A stretch of 64,000 nt of DNA from Achatina immaculata (GCA_009760885.1 CM019701.1:37462697-37526696); one strand, 5' to 3'; counted from the first letter of the stretch, positions 11,308 to 21,599 are shown. A program made the numbers and translations. The notes: generated from the letters alone by a model not told the origin.

Positions 11308-11750
11308 AGGCAAAGAGGCTGTTCAGTTTGGTAGTTAGCGACTCATAGCTGACACGCTAGCGTCTGGGTTGCGACACATAGCTGACACTCTAGCGTCTGG
11401 TTTGCGACACATAACTGACACGTTAGCGTCTGGGTTGGCGACCCATAGCTGACACCCTAGCGTCTGGGTTGGCGACCCATAGCTGACCAAGACCCTCCTC
11501 CTTCTTTCTGTTGTATGGCCAAGCCCGGTTTACGGGACATAGATCGCCATAGTCTACATGGTGATGGAATCTGTTAAAGAAATCTTCCACACTCTTTGCT
11601 TTTTATCTCCATTCAGAGATTTAAAAAAACGCAGCAGCTGCCATAACTCGCTACCAGTCCGGCACGGTGCTTCAACATCTTGACCGCGTCGGCTGCAAAG
11701 AACATCAAGCTCACTGTTCCAGGGAGAAAGAAGAAGAAGAAGACAATAAA
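11308..11750 (+). mobile_element. IR330 interspersed repeat, copy 1 (expanded head)
   Basis: A short interspersed repeat shared with 44468-44850, 52428-52757, 49831-50122 (minus) and 56545-56900 (minus). Shared landmarks in order are CATAGCTGAC, GCTAGCGTC-like, CATAGCTGACCAAGACC, GTCTGTTAAAGAA-like, GCTGCCATAACTCGCT, CGGCTGCAAAGAACA and a simple tail. This copy ends in (GAA)n and carries a private internal expansion: at 11333-11487 the CATAGCTGACACNCTAGCG segment is repeated about four times. No RNA polymerase III boxes are obvious. Confidence 0.75.
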
Positions 11751-12084
11751 CAGGCACTACTATATTGCTACACAGATTTACAGCTATGAAATATTAATAG
11801 AGAGGACTGTAATAAAATAAACATTTAACGACAACGTTACATTTCTAAAAAGAATATCTTCTTCTTCTTCGTTCGCTTCTACCACCAAGACCGCCCCGTG
11901 ATCCTACTGAATTTACTCCTGTGGTCCTTGATAGGTCCCATGATCTCCCTTTGGTCCCCGAAAGGACCACACGAGATCCCCGAGAGGACCACAGGAGGTT
12001 CAGAGTATCGCAGGGCTTGGGCCAGTATTCTCGGTGGGTCTCAGAAACGGGATTGCGTGACACCGTGGTTTTCGTGGCACCAGT

Positions 12085-12505
12085 TTAATCTAGAGTTGAA
12101 CTTTCTAGTCGGAAAACTTCGACGTGTTTTGGATATGAGTATATCCCCGCTGGGTTAGAGGTGGTTGCCCATCCAGCCTAGAGTTGGAGTTTCTCACTGG
12201 AAAACCTCGACGTGTTTTGGGATACATGTGTATCCCCGCCGGATGAGAGGTAGTTGCTTATCTAGGCTGCACTGGTCCAGTGTTTCCGACTTCAGCATTT
12301 TGTGGTCGTATTCTTCCTAGTTGTGACCAGGATGGAGCTTCTGTCCAGGAGGACGAATCCTCGCCACTAGTAAGTTTCACCCCTGGGTTGAGCCCGTTTA
12401 GGCGCATTATCCCAGACCGACCTCTAGAGCTGAGGTACCGTGACATGAGTAGCCATCAAGTTTCACCACTGGTTTAAGCCGGTTTAGGCATATTTCACCA
12501 GTATG
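12085..12505. repeat. Two diverged duplications of about 88-90 bp
   Basis: 12090-12177 and 12178-12267 are diverged copies (shared GGAAAAC-TCGACGTGTTTTGG and TATCCCCGC). 12368-12412 and 12458-12501 are a second related pair (CAAGTTTCACC, AAGCC-GTTTAGGC). Before this, 11751-12084 contains GGACCACA/GGTCC inverted words but nothing I recognise. Confidence 0.7.
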
Positions 12506-12978
12506 GGTCTATATCGGACGCACCTACCTCCAGAGGTGATTTGAGCAGTCCAGACCTCGAGACTACTGATTACTTCACTTAATCCTTTATTTCACCTTTT
12601 CCACAGTGGCGCCGCGCGGCAACCCCATTCGCACCTTTCTTCATTGCCCGGGAGGAGCCCCACTCCACGCACGGCAGCCGAAGACTCGCCAGCAGCGGTA
12701 AAAGGAATATGAAATCCTCACGATAGATGGGATGATTAAAGAAAAGTAACCGCCAAAGTTCTCTCAGAATCACACAAATATTATTAACCATTTTAAATTA
12801 TAAGGAAATGACAACGAAGACTTTGATCAGGAAAAGAGAATGGTCAGCAACAATATTACTTGCAGGACATTTTGAAAACAAAGTTAAGTCAAGGGGGACA
12901 AAGAAGAGATAAATCAATCCGACGCTGTGGTAGAAACAAGAAGTACATTTCTGATGAGAAGTGAAAAAAAAAACAAGA

Positions 12979-13029
12979 ACACACACACAAACACACACAC
13001 GCGCGCACGCACACATGCACACACACACA
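12979..13029. repeat. (CA)n with a GCGCGC core
   Basis: Alternating purine-pyrimidine run of ACAC and CGCGCG, a candidate Z-DNA-forming stretch. Confidence 0.9.
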
Positions 13030-13119
13030 ACTTAGAAAACGGGAAGATGCAAAATAAGAGAACTGGCCCGTCGTTTAGTTGTGATGGCGAAGGATAGAGT
13101 AGTTGGGGGGGGGGGTGGT

Positions 13120-14366
13120 TGACCACCACTCAGGCCCCTAGACTTTGCCCCTAGCAAAGCTTCCCCCACAAATAAGGTCCGTAGACTAAACCTACCAAAG
13201 TTTCCCCCCATCACCCAGGTCCCTAGACTAAACCTAGCAAAGCTTCCCCCACAAATAAGGTCCGTAGACTAAACCTACCAAAGTTTCCTCCCATCACCCA
13301 GGTCCCTAGACTAAACCTGTCAAATCTTTCCCCCCCCCCCCCATCACCTAGACCCCTAGACTAAACCTGCCAAAGCTTCCCCCCATCACCCAGGCCCCTA
13401 GACTAAACCTGTCAAAGCTTCCCTCATCACCCAGGCCCCTAGACTAAACCTAGCAAAGCTTCCCCCCATCACCCAGGCCCCTAGACTAAACCTATCAAAT
13501 CTTCCCCCCATCACCCAGGCCCTTAGACTAAACCTGTCAAAGCTTCCCCCCATCACCCAGGCCCCTAGACTAAACCTATCAAATCTTCCCCCCATCACCC
13601 AGGCCCCTAGACTAAACCTAGCAAAGCTTCCCCCCATCACCCAGGCCCTTAGACTAAACCTATCAAATCTTCCCCCCATCACCCAGGCCCTTAGACTAAA
13701 CCTGTCAAAGCTTCCCCCCATCACCCAGGCCCTTAGACTAAACCTGTCAAAGCTTCCCTCATCACCCAGGCCCCTAGACTAAACCTAGCAAAGCTTCCCC
13801 TCACAAATAAGGCCCCTAGACTAAACCTGTCAAAGCTTCTCCCCATCACCCAGGTCCCTAGACTAAACCTGCCAAAGCTTCCCCCTATCACCCAGGCCCC
13901 TAGACTAAACTTGTCAAAGCTTCTCCCCATCACCCAGGTCCCTAGACTAAACCTGCCAAAGCTTCCCCCTATCACCCAGGCCCCTAGACTAAACCTGTCA
14001 AAGCTTCTCCCCATCACTCAGGCCCCCAGACTAAACCTACCAAAGCTTCCCCCACAAATAAGGCCCGTAGACTAAACCTACCAAAGTTCCCCCCCCCCCC
14101 ACAACCAAGGCCTCTATACTAAACCTATCAAAGCTTCCCCCTCAATCACCCAGGTCCCTAGACTAAACCTAGCAAAGCTCTCCCCCTCAATCACCCAGGT
14201 CCCTAGACTAAACCTAGCAAAGCTCTCCCCCTCAATCACCCAGGTCCCTAGACTAAACCTAGCAAAGCTCTCCCCCTCAATCACCCAGGTCCCTAGACTA
14301 AACCTAGCAAAGCTCTCCCCCTCAACCACTCAGGTCCCTAGACTAAACCTAGCAAAGCTTCCCTCT
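13120..14366. repeat. 42-43 bp minisatellite, about 29 units
   Basis: The largest short-period array in this half of the window. The unit core is CCTAGACTAAACCTAGCAAA plus GCTTCCCCC and a variable spacer: ATCACCCAGG, CACAAATAAGG or CTCAATCACCCAGG. Spacer types are clustered: the CTCAATCAC type forms the last five units and the ACAAATAAG type occurs at the edges and middle. Most units are 42 bp, so the minus strand is open for long stretches with a 14-residue period (MGGSFDRFSLRAWV); homopolymer C runs break the frame. Confidence 0.97.
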
Positions 14367-14819
14367 TCCCCACAATCTCCGATCTGTTTTACCTTCTAAT
14401 ATAAAAAGCCACAAAACAGGTATCTGTATGTGCAGTTATTTCCCCTGATGCCCGGCCCTCAGTCTTCTGGGCCCGCTAAGCTTAAATCTGTTCAGTCTTA
14501 TGGATAATCCGCCACTGGGACACACAGAAGATATGTCTGCTCTTTAAAAAAAAAACCAATCCCGTATGAAAACGAAGCTAGTTTTTGCTTGAGTATCTCG
14601 AGTAAGTGAAGAAAGAGTAAGTTTTACTCTAGATGACTGTCATCTTTGAAACGTTCTTTGAAAGCACGTAAACTAATCAGATCAAACGTACAGCACAAAA
14701 CAAATGGCACTGTGATAACGATACAAGTATTGATGTTTGTCGTGTGTGTGTGTATGCTTCACAATATTGTGAAATAGAAGTGTAAAGATATATCGATGGA
14801 ATGCAAGAATATATCAGTG

Positions 14820-15040
14820 CCGCTTGTCCATATGGCAGTGGAGTCCAGACTCCAGGTCATAAGAATGTCCAAACCATGCAGACCTGAGGCGTGAGATATG
14901 GCCAGAGGATACCAGCTTAGGGCAAAAGCTTTGGGGCTCCTATCACGATCTGAAGAGGACTGTGAGCTTTGCCATGTCGGCAGGGATCAGGATCTGATGT
15001 GATCAACAACCTCGAACGCAGAAGAAGAAAAAGAAGAAGA
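14820..15040 (+). mobile_element. Retroelement 3' end with (GAA)n tail
   Basis: A 220 bp segment ending GATCAACAACCTCGAACGCA and then (GAAGAA)n. It interrupts the 21 bp array on both sides, as expected of a 5'-truncated LINE or SINE insertion. Target-site duplication cannot be separated from the surrounding repeats (AATATCA-like words on both sides). Family not certain. Confidence 0.55.
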
Positions 15041-15301
15041 GGAAGAAGAATATCAATGTAGTTTAAGTGTGTATCGATAGAATGTAAGTATATAACTATC
15101 TAATGCAAGAATAGCTCGATGAAATGTAAGGATATACATATGGAATCCAAGAATAGCTCGATGGAATGTAAGGATATACATATGGAATCCAAGAATAGCT
15201 CGATGGAATGTAAGGATATGCCGATGGGATGTAAAGATATATCAATTAAATGAAAGTAGACGTCGGTACAATGTAGGGATATATTGACGGAATGTAAGGA
15301 T

Positions 15302-15465
15302 TAGTGCTGTCGTAAGGAATGGGCACACTTGGCTATTGTCCTGGCCCCGCGATTCAAATATTGTCAGTGTAACATCTTCATTCTTCTGAGTGGGTGGGTA
15401 GGGGCCCTAGTGCATTGTTTTGTCGAGGGCCTACAGTGCTGCTAAGACGGTCCCGGTAAGAATAC
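15302..15465. mobile_element. Unclassified 160 bp insertion within the 21 bp array
   Basis: A single-copy segment here (GTGCTGTCGTAAGGAATGGG to AAGACGGTCCCGGTAAGAAT) with array units on both sides. No terminal repeats or tail are recognisable. Confidence 0.4.
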
Positions 15466-15535
15466 AACATCGATGGAATGTCAGGACATTTCGATGGAGT
15501 GTAACGATATTTCAATGGAATGTTAAAATAAAATT

Positions 15536-16178
15536 GTTAGCCAAAAAAAAAATTATTTGCGTTACGAAGTAACAGGAATAATTTTTGCACTCTTGTTATC
15601 CTCCTCCCCCTCCCACACTTTCTTTAGCAAATTAAACCCCAAGTCTAAATTGGTTTATCTGCCTCTTGTCAGGCTTAGCTCCCTTACTTCCACAGAGAAT
15701 GACATGAACAGTTGCTGGCTTGATGTTCTTTATCTCCACAGCGAGGTGCAGTAAGCATAGTTCAAGAACGTCTCACCAGATTTTCAATAGAAATATTCTC
15801 TTCCGTGGTGCATTATTTCCAGGCCGGTGTTATTGTTCTCTCGGCATGGCAAAATTTCGCTGGCAAAAATGACTAATTGGGGTAAAAATATTGTCATTTC
15901 TTCGCCCGTCATTACTTTCCAACGGCTTAAGGCTCATTAATTAATAATGCAAGCGGCAGGGGATCATTTAAAAGCTTTCACGTCTTAGGCGAGACAAAAG
16001 CCTTCCTCTGTGGTTAAAGTTGAAAGAAGACTGCATGGCTACCAGTTTTGTTTGAAAGGTTACTTTAAAATGTTAATGAAAACAACATTTCACGTGTCTG
16101 TACCTGCACATATTGTCCAGTAATTCTATCTCCGATCTTGCGCGCATTAGTGTTAAAATGTCACTAACAGAAAGCACA
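15536..16178. other. No gene seen
   Basis: Unique-looking sequence with no recognised homology. Confidence 0.4.
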
Positions 16179-16287
16179 TATACGTATATATATATATATA
16201 TATATATTATATATGAAAATCTCTACTGGATATATATATATATATATGAAAATCTCTACTGGATATATATGAAAATCTCTACTGGGG
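16179..16287. repeat. (TA)n with three copies of an adjoining 20 bp word
   Basis: TATATGAAAATCTCTACTGG occurs three times, each preceded by a TA run of decreasing length. This suggests slippage of a composite unit. Confidence 0.85.
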
Positions 16288-16385
16288 AGAGCAGAACAAC
16301 AACACCTTCAGATCATCAGAGAAAGTACCACCCCTCCCCTCCTCAGACTAGTGATTCGGCCCTATTTAAACTCCCGAAACTCTAA

Positions 16386-16545
16386 AAAAAGGGGGGAGGG
16401 GTCCACTGGGCCATGATTCCCAGAGGTCTTATGAATTGTTGCTTTTTTTTTCTCTGTCCTGGAATTGAACCCAAGATCTTCCAGTTGGCACTGCACTTTG
16501 AAGTGCGTCTTAGCGATTTAGCTAAGGAGGACCGGTATTGGTTGT
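16386..16545 (-). mobile_element. Possible tRNA-derived SINE head
   Basis: On the minus strand GGTTCAATTCC (16471-16461) is a good RNA polymerase III B box. TAGCTAAATCG (about 16524-16514) is a fair A box 43 bp upstream. The spacing and the partly pairable flanks (GTCCTCC and GGACAG) look tRNA-like. No second copy is in the window, so family status is inference. Confidence 0.45.
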
Positions 16546-16868
16546 GACAAACGAAATTATTTAAATTCTCAGTTCTTGTTTCGTATACTCCACAGTAAGC
16601 ATGAGGCTTTTTCAACTGTTTCTTAAAGGATTTTCAATGCCCTTGGTCTTGGTTGTCCATTTATGCCCAGTTGCTTACATAGGTCATATGCTGATGTTGC
16701 TACAAATCATCTCGCACCCACTTCTACAGCTATCACTTTTGCTTCGACTCCTGCTCCCTGCCGTAGTTGCTTGACCAGATCATTATACTTCCCACATTTA
16801 AATAAATGCTATTCCTCTATTCGTGTTTCGTATGGAGCCGTAAGCTCGATCATTATTAATTCCTGGGT

Positions 16869-16913
16869 TTGTGTGTGTGTGTGTGTGTGCGCGCGCGCGT
16901 GTGTGTGTGTGTG
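16869..16913. repeat. (GT)n with GCGCGCGC core
   Basis: Dinucleotide run with alternating purine and pyrimidine, lying inside the R2-like endonuclease region between the PDIVV and IELTAPYE motifs. Confidence 0.93.
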
Positions 16914-17349
16914 AATTACACTACAATGTCCGGCTGCATTCTTGTGTTCTTGATGGCAGTCGGATATTCTCTTCTTCCTGGTAGGTTCGCTATCACATCT
17001 AGCAGCGATGGTAAGGGAATGTCCCTATTTCAATAATCGATGTCCTACCAGCGCCTATGAAGTACTTAGAAGGGACCTCAGGTCTTTTGCTGTTGTTTGC
17101 TTTATCTTTTGCCCCGTCTGCAATGGCTATTAGTTCCCGTAGCACTCTGTTGTGCCGCCAGGTGTAGCGTCCTTGGGCTAATGATACTCTACATGCTGAC
17201 AGCAAGTACTCCAATGTTTGCCTTTCGTTGCAGAGGGGGCAATTTGGGTCTTCTGACGCAGTTAATTTGTGTAGATTGGAATCTGTTGGCAGAGGATCAT
17301 AAGCTTCTCTGACGATGAAGCTGAGTCTCAGGGATGCCATTTTCCAGAA

Positions 17350-17812
17350 GTCATTCCATGTTAGTGATCTCTGCAGGACTTCCTTCCATGTTAGTGATCT
17401 CTGCAGGATTTCCTTCCATGTTAGTGATCTCTGCAGGACTTCCTTCCATGTTAGTGATCTCTGCAGGACTTCCTTCCATGTTAGCGATCTCTGCAGGACT
17501 TCCTCCCATGTTAGTGATCTCTGCAGGACTTCCTTCCATGTTAGTGATCTCTGCAGGACTTCCTTCCATGTTAGTGATCTCTGCAGGACTTCCTTCCATG
17601 TTAGTGATCTCTGCAGGACTTCCTTCCATGTTAGTGGTCTCTGCAGGACTTCCTCCCATGTTAGTGATCTCTGCAGGACTTCCTTCCATGTTAGTGATCT
17701 CTGCAGGACTTCCTCCCATGTTAGTGATCTCTGCAGGACTTCCTCCCATGTTAGTGATCTCTGCAGGACTTCATTCCATGTTAGTGATCTCTACAGGACT
17801 TCCTTCTATGCT
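17350..17812 (-). repeat. 30 bp minisatellite grown inside the R2-like reading frame, about 15 units
   Basis: Exact 30 bp period without any indel. In the frame shared by the flanking R2-like segments (17869-18321 upstream, 16999-17340 downstream) each unit reads KEVLQRSLTW, and the last unit joins NDFWKMASL. This family normally has a single copy of that segment between GQWT and the W-K-M motif. The array is therefore an in-frame expansion of ten codons. Only units near the 5' edge carry stops (CAG to TAG at 17791-17793; TGG to TAG at 17806-17808). Confidence 0.9.
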
Positions 17813-18504
17813 GTCCATTGGCCTTGCTGTGTCTGTTGGACTGCCTTCTCGACCCACTTGTCATCCTCTTAATTCCTTACTTCGCTGATGATCATATTCC
17901 TCCTTTCGTTATAGGAGGCCTTTGACCACCATTTGATTTCACCATGACTAAATGCTCTACTGTTAGCCTGGGTGTATCCTATTATTTCTTTCAGCTCCTG
18001 TGTTTCCCTGGATGCGATCACTTCCTCACTTACTTTCCATTTTCGTCCATTCTTAAGTGTTGGCTGCACTTCTCGTATCACCGAATCTGTAGATTCTTGT
18101 AGCATCATTGCAAGCTTTGTCTTTCCTCCCCTGTATTCTTCGACCACATATTTGAATGGTAGCTGCAGTGTGCTCTTCTTGCAGTTTAGTGCTACATCAG
18201 TTAATCCTGGTGGTACGCCCAGCCACTTTCTTATGGATTTATTTATCGTTCTTTCGATTGCCCCTATTGTGCTTGTACTTACTTCGTAAATGAGTAGCGG
18301 CCGCATCAATTTCGGTATCAAAATGAACTAGAGGCACCATATTTTGAACTTCCCCAGTAGCTTGCTTTTGTCTATGATGTTCAGTCCATTCTGTGCCATT
18401 TCTATGACCTGCTTCACCACGTTTCAGTCTTTCATGCATACATCATATACTCTGCCAAGGCTCTTCACTGGCTCTCCCCCTACAGTTAGGGTTATTTTAT
18501 ATAT

Positions 18505-19160
18505 CAATCAATCAAGTGCCGTACCGCGTGGTGTAGGCGATCATTTCTTTCCACAATTCCCTGTCTTTAGACTTGATTATGAGATCCGCCGGTGACTTTC
18601 TTCCTAGCCACACTGACAGCCTATCCAGTAACTTCTCTCTCTCTGTCTTCCTCTGTCTCTTCTTCCCTCAATTTTTCCAGTTGCCACAATGTGTTCCAAT
18701 TTTCTTCTTCTCAGAAAATGTCCTACAAATCTCGCTTGTCTGCTTCTCATCTTTGTTGTAATTTGCCTTTTAACTCCAGCCTCTCTTAAGTCTTCTTCGT
18801 TTGTTTTCTTAGCTGTCCATGGTACCTTCAACATTCTTCTTATGAACCACATCTCCATGGCCTCCATTTCTCGCTGTGCTCTCTTATTCATGGATCATGC
18901 TTCACATCCATAAAACAAAATATGCTCGATATAACATTTAAGTACTCGGAATCTTTTTTTTTTTTATTTGAGACGACGAAAACAACAGGCCGTGACCCGG
19001 TGGTACTGCAAACCTGGCCCACCCGTAACGAGATGTAGACCTTACCCCCGGCATTCAATGTGCAGGGCAGGACTCAAGCACCTCGTTGGTTCCAAAATAA
19101 AGTCGGAATCTTGTTTCTATTGATATGGATCTGTTGCACAAGATGTTTTTCATTGTCTAG
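18505..19160 (-). mobile_element. LINE reverse transcriptase C-terminal fragment, (TTGA)n tail
   Basis: On the minus strand: MKNILCNRSISIETRFRVLK, CYIEHILFYGCEA, then REMEAMEMWFIRRMLKVPWT, VGHFLRRRKLEHIVATGKIE and finally DRELWKEMIAYTTRYGT. It ends in a (TTGA)n tail at about 18515-18500. This is the thumb-to-C-terminus order of LINE-B at 27941-29204, but a clearly different subfamily. It is split by a 147 bp insertion at 18956-19102 and frameshifted near 18620. Confidence 0.85.
18956..19102 (-). mobile_element. SINE-like insertion with poly-A tail and 10 bp target-site duplication
   Basis: Flanked by TCGGAATCTT at 18946-18955 and 19103-19112. Removing the insert plus one copy restores the LINE codons ETRFRVL across the junction. 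On the minus strand it ends in AATAAA plus a poly-A run, and near its start carries GGTGCTTGAGTCC, a weak B-box match. It is probably a 5'-truncated retroposon. Confidence 0.75.
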
Positions 19161-19177
19161 AATATATATATATATAC

Positions 19178-19632
19178 ACTCTCGTATTATATACTGTATA
19201 TAGTCAATCCTCCATACCAATCGGTCCCCACTCTTCATTTACTCACCCAATATATTCTTTTTAAATATTCCGCCCACATCCCTGTATTTATTTCGGTTCT
19301 TCCGCAGCCACAGGAAGTCTGTCTCATCAACGATTATTTCCCTCATTATCTCCCCTACATGGTTGTTTTAGGGCATTCCAATTCTGTCTCGGGTCTGTCA
19401 TTTGTTTTCTGCCATATAATCAGTTATGAAATGCGTCTTTACTGCAGTCAATATACGATTTCTATTTCGTGGTTTGTTCGTGATATTTTTCTTGTAGGTT
19501 TGACGTATCGTGAAACATTTTAACAGAAAAAGTATTAAAATTGTAAGCAATTCATTATAAAGACGTTTTTGTAAAACAATCATTATTAACGATAACATCT
19601 TTCGCTATTCTATTTACAATGTACATCGAGGT
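19178..19632. other. No gene seen
   Basis: A minus-strand stretch around 19330-19220 reads IMREIIVDETDFLWLRKNRN without a family match. Otherwise nothing is recognisable. Confidence 0.35.
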
Positions 19633-19812
19633 CTTCTCCTCCTTCTTCTTTTTCTTCTTCCTCTCTTCCTCCTCCTCCTCCTCCTTCTTCTTCTTCTTCT
19701 TCTTCTCCTCCTCCTCCTCCTTCTTCTTCTCTTTCTTCTTCTTCTTCTCCTCCTCTTTCTTCTTCTTCTCCTTTTTCTCCTCCTCCTCCTCCTCCTTCTT
19801 CTTCTTCTTCTA
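19633..19812. repeat. (TTC)/(TCC)n polypyrimidine microsatellite
   Basis: About 180 bp of TCC and TTC trinucleotides. All frames are open, giving Glu/Gly-, Arg- or Ser/Phe-runs on the two strands. Confidence 0.96.
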
Positions 19813-19993
19813 CGTATTCTTTGGGTGTTGTATTCTTTCGCGGTTTGCATTTAGGCTTTCTAGGGCCGACTCTTGGAAAGTATATCCTTAGGATGTTTTT
19901 TTCATCTGCGTTCACCCTCAGAAAGGCGTTGGTTGTGTAGAGTTGGTCTGCAACTTGGTTCTGATACATACACCTTTCGGCCAAGAACAACAA
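19813..19993 (-). other. Non-repetitive reading frame abutting the (GAA)n run
   Basis: On the minus strand an ATG at 19969 opens a frame of about 52 non-repetitive residues (YQNQVADQLYTTNAFLRV, then KNILRIYFPRVGPRKPK) that runs directly into the Glu-rich microsatellite. The composition looks protein-like and the acidic run would be in frame. I recognise no family. It could be an exon of a host gene, a transposon remnant or chance. Confidence 0.2.
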
Positions 19994-20079
19994 AGCTCAG
20001 CCTTACGTTTAAGGCCATTTCAATTTTATTCCTGTCTGCCAGATTTTTACTGTTACAAGAGAAGTACGTGTGGGTATAA

Positions 20080-20158
20080 TAGGGTCTTGGTCAGCTATGA
20101 TCTGCTAACTCTGACATGAGCAGCCAGTCTTTGGGTGGCTGACCACTGCCTCGTGCTA
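20080..20158 (-). mobile_element. IR330 head fragment
   Basis: The reverse complement contains CATAGCTGACCAAGACCCT preceded by GTCAGAGTTAGCAGAT, matching the first 80 bp of the other IR330 copies. The rest of the element is absent. Confidence 0.7.
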
Positions 20159-20589
20159 TCTCTTTCGGATACAGGTTTTAAATCATTGTCTTTTTCTTAG
20201 AAATGTCTTTAACACTTCGTTCCCAAAAGTCGAAACGTTGATGACCTGCACTTGCATTACACGGATTTAAATACATCATATTTTTGTAGATTTGTTATTT
20301 TTTCTGTATGTCGGCTCATTATCTGCACTTTCTCAGGCCATCTGCGCTTTCTTAAAATGCTTCCCATCTTTTTGACTGCTACACTTCCACAAACGTTGCC
20401 TCACTTTATCTCTTCTTACGTTGCTTTATGGGATGCTTGCATGGTTAAAAACGCAACTCAGAATCAAACGCCTTCAATAGTTCATCATCATTCATTTCAT
20501 GTGTTAAGTTTAGAAAAATACGGCTTTAACACATAAAGAGGAAGCTAATATAAACAAAAGTAAAACAAAAAAAAAAGAATGATCAAATC

Positions 20590-20805
20590 AGACATTGTGG
20601 CAGTAATGGGGCTTTTCTACTTTACTCAGGCAATGTGACAATAATGGGGCCATGCTCCTTTACTCAGACAGTGTGATCATAATGGGGTCCTGGTATTTTA
20701 CTCAGACAATGTGACAGTAATGGAGCCCTGGTATTTTACTCAGACAGTGTGACAATAATGGAATCCTGCTCGTTTACTCAGACACTGTGATAATAATAAA
20801 ACCAC
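20590..20805. repeat. About 38 bp minisatellite, 5.5 units
   Basis: Units of TTTACTCAGACAATGTGACA plus GTAATGGGGCCCTGGTA type with frequent substitutions. The 430 bp before it (20159-20589) hold nothing recognisable. Confidence 0.9.
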
Positions 20806-21263
20806 AATGGCTTCCAGTCCAGGACACATTACTACCTATAGAGATATAAGACCTCAACCTGACTTGAGGAGAAGACCGTGGATAGAGAATGTGAGGCATA
20901 CATGAAATCCTCTTGCTGACGGTGACAATCATGGAGGGGCACTGATTTCCTTTTATAGACGACTGAGCGTAAAAAAAACCTGAAAGCAGAATGGAAAGAT
21001 TAATAACAATAATAATAATACGAGCTGGATTACAGAGACGATAAATTTGAAAAGTGTAGGAACATTTTACACCAAAATGTTATAAAAAATGACCAGATGT
21101 TCTGATTAGAATATGGCTATGTTGTAACTGATTTCAAATGAAAGAAAATCATCATCCTCATCATCGTCACATGTACTAGGTGGCTTAACTTCTCCACAAA
21201 TGATGTTCCTCTTGATTTCTACACACACAAAATTATGACTAGTCTAAAATATCACTGCCACGT
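20806..21263. other. No gene seen
   Basis: No homology. A short AAT run lies near 21005. Confidence 0.4.
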
Positions 21264-21455
21264 CATTTATAAATATGAACTGGTCACGTGATAAATATGA
21301 GCAGTACCTTGTCATGTGATAAATATGAATGGTGCCTTCCCATGCGATAAATATGGATAATACTTGGTCATGTGATTAATATGAATAGCACCTGGTCATG
21401 TGATAAAAGTGAACAGTGCCTGGCCATGTGATAAATATGAACAGTGCCTGGGTGT
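21264..21455. repeat. 30 bp minisatellite, about 6-7 units
   Basis: Units of GGTCATGTGATAAATATGAA plus CAGTGCCT, diverged at the 5' end of the array. Confidence 0.92.
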
Positions 21456-21599
21456 GTTATCAGGTGTCCGCACGCTAGAACTGCCAGAAAGAGCATTCAG
21501 TCAAGGTCTGCAAGCATATCATCTTCTCAGCTGTGGCCTCATAAATGCCCGACTCGGCAGTTCAAGAGCTACTCGCCTGTCTCCGACAGTGCAACTTAT

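Larger units (their letters stand above)
14785..15535. repeat. About 21 bp degenerate array, interrupted twice
   Basis: Units of ATCGATGGAATGTAAGGATAT type recur before 14820, between 15050 and 15300, and again at 15470-15535, with a longer 41 bp higher-order unit near 15120-15200. Two unrelated segments sit inside the array (14820-15040 and 15302-15465). Confidence 0.85.
16670..18500 (-). pseudogene. R2-like non-LTR retrotransposon, C-terminal half
   Basis: A minus-strand relic of a non-LTR retrotransposon of the R2-like type (restriction-enzyme-like endonuclease at the C-terminus). In order it shows PVKSLGR (about 18470), DKSKLLGKFKIWC, the frame 18321-17869 (RPLLIYEVSTS, IRKWLGVPPGLTDVAL, LPFKYVVEEY), GQWTA followed by a tandem expansion, then NDFWKMASLRLSFIVREAYD, CPLCNERQTLEYLLSAC and GRYTWRHNRVL. 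Last come PDIVV (about 16910) and IELTAPYETRIEE (about 16830). The final motifs match the PD...E-L-T core of the endonuclease. The zinc-knuckle His is Tyr here (LEYLLSAC). Stops lie at 17869, 17806 and 17791 and elsewhere, and a GT microsatellite splits the endonuclease, so it is inactive. Confidence 0.8.

Noticed and set aside
13398..14329. Minus-strand periodic frames of 71-108 codons (14-residue repeat)
   Set aside because: They follow from a 42 bp unit length, are broken wherever a unit has 43 bp or a C run changes, and have no upstream exon or signal sequence.
17351..17888. Repeat-protein frames on both strands of the 30 bp array (HVSDLCRTSF and MEGSPAEITN periods)
   Set aside because: Only the KEVLQRSLTW frame is continuous with R2-like codons on both sides; the others are shadows.
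19614..19850. Arg-rich frame resembling a nucleic-acid-binding domain
   Set aside because: It is the (CTT/CCT)n microsatellite read in another frame.
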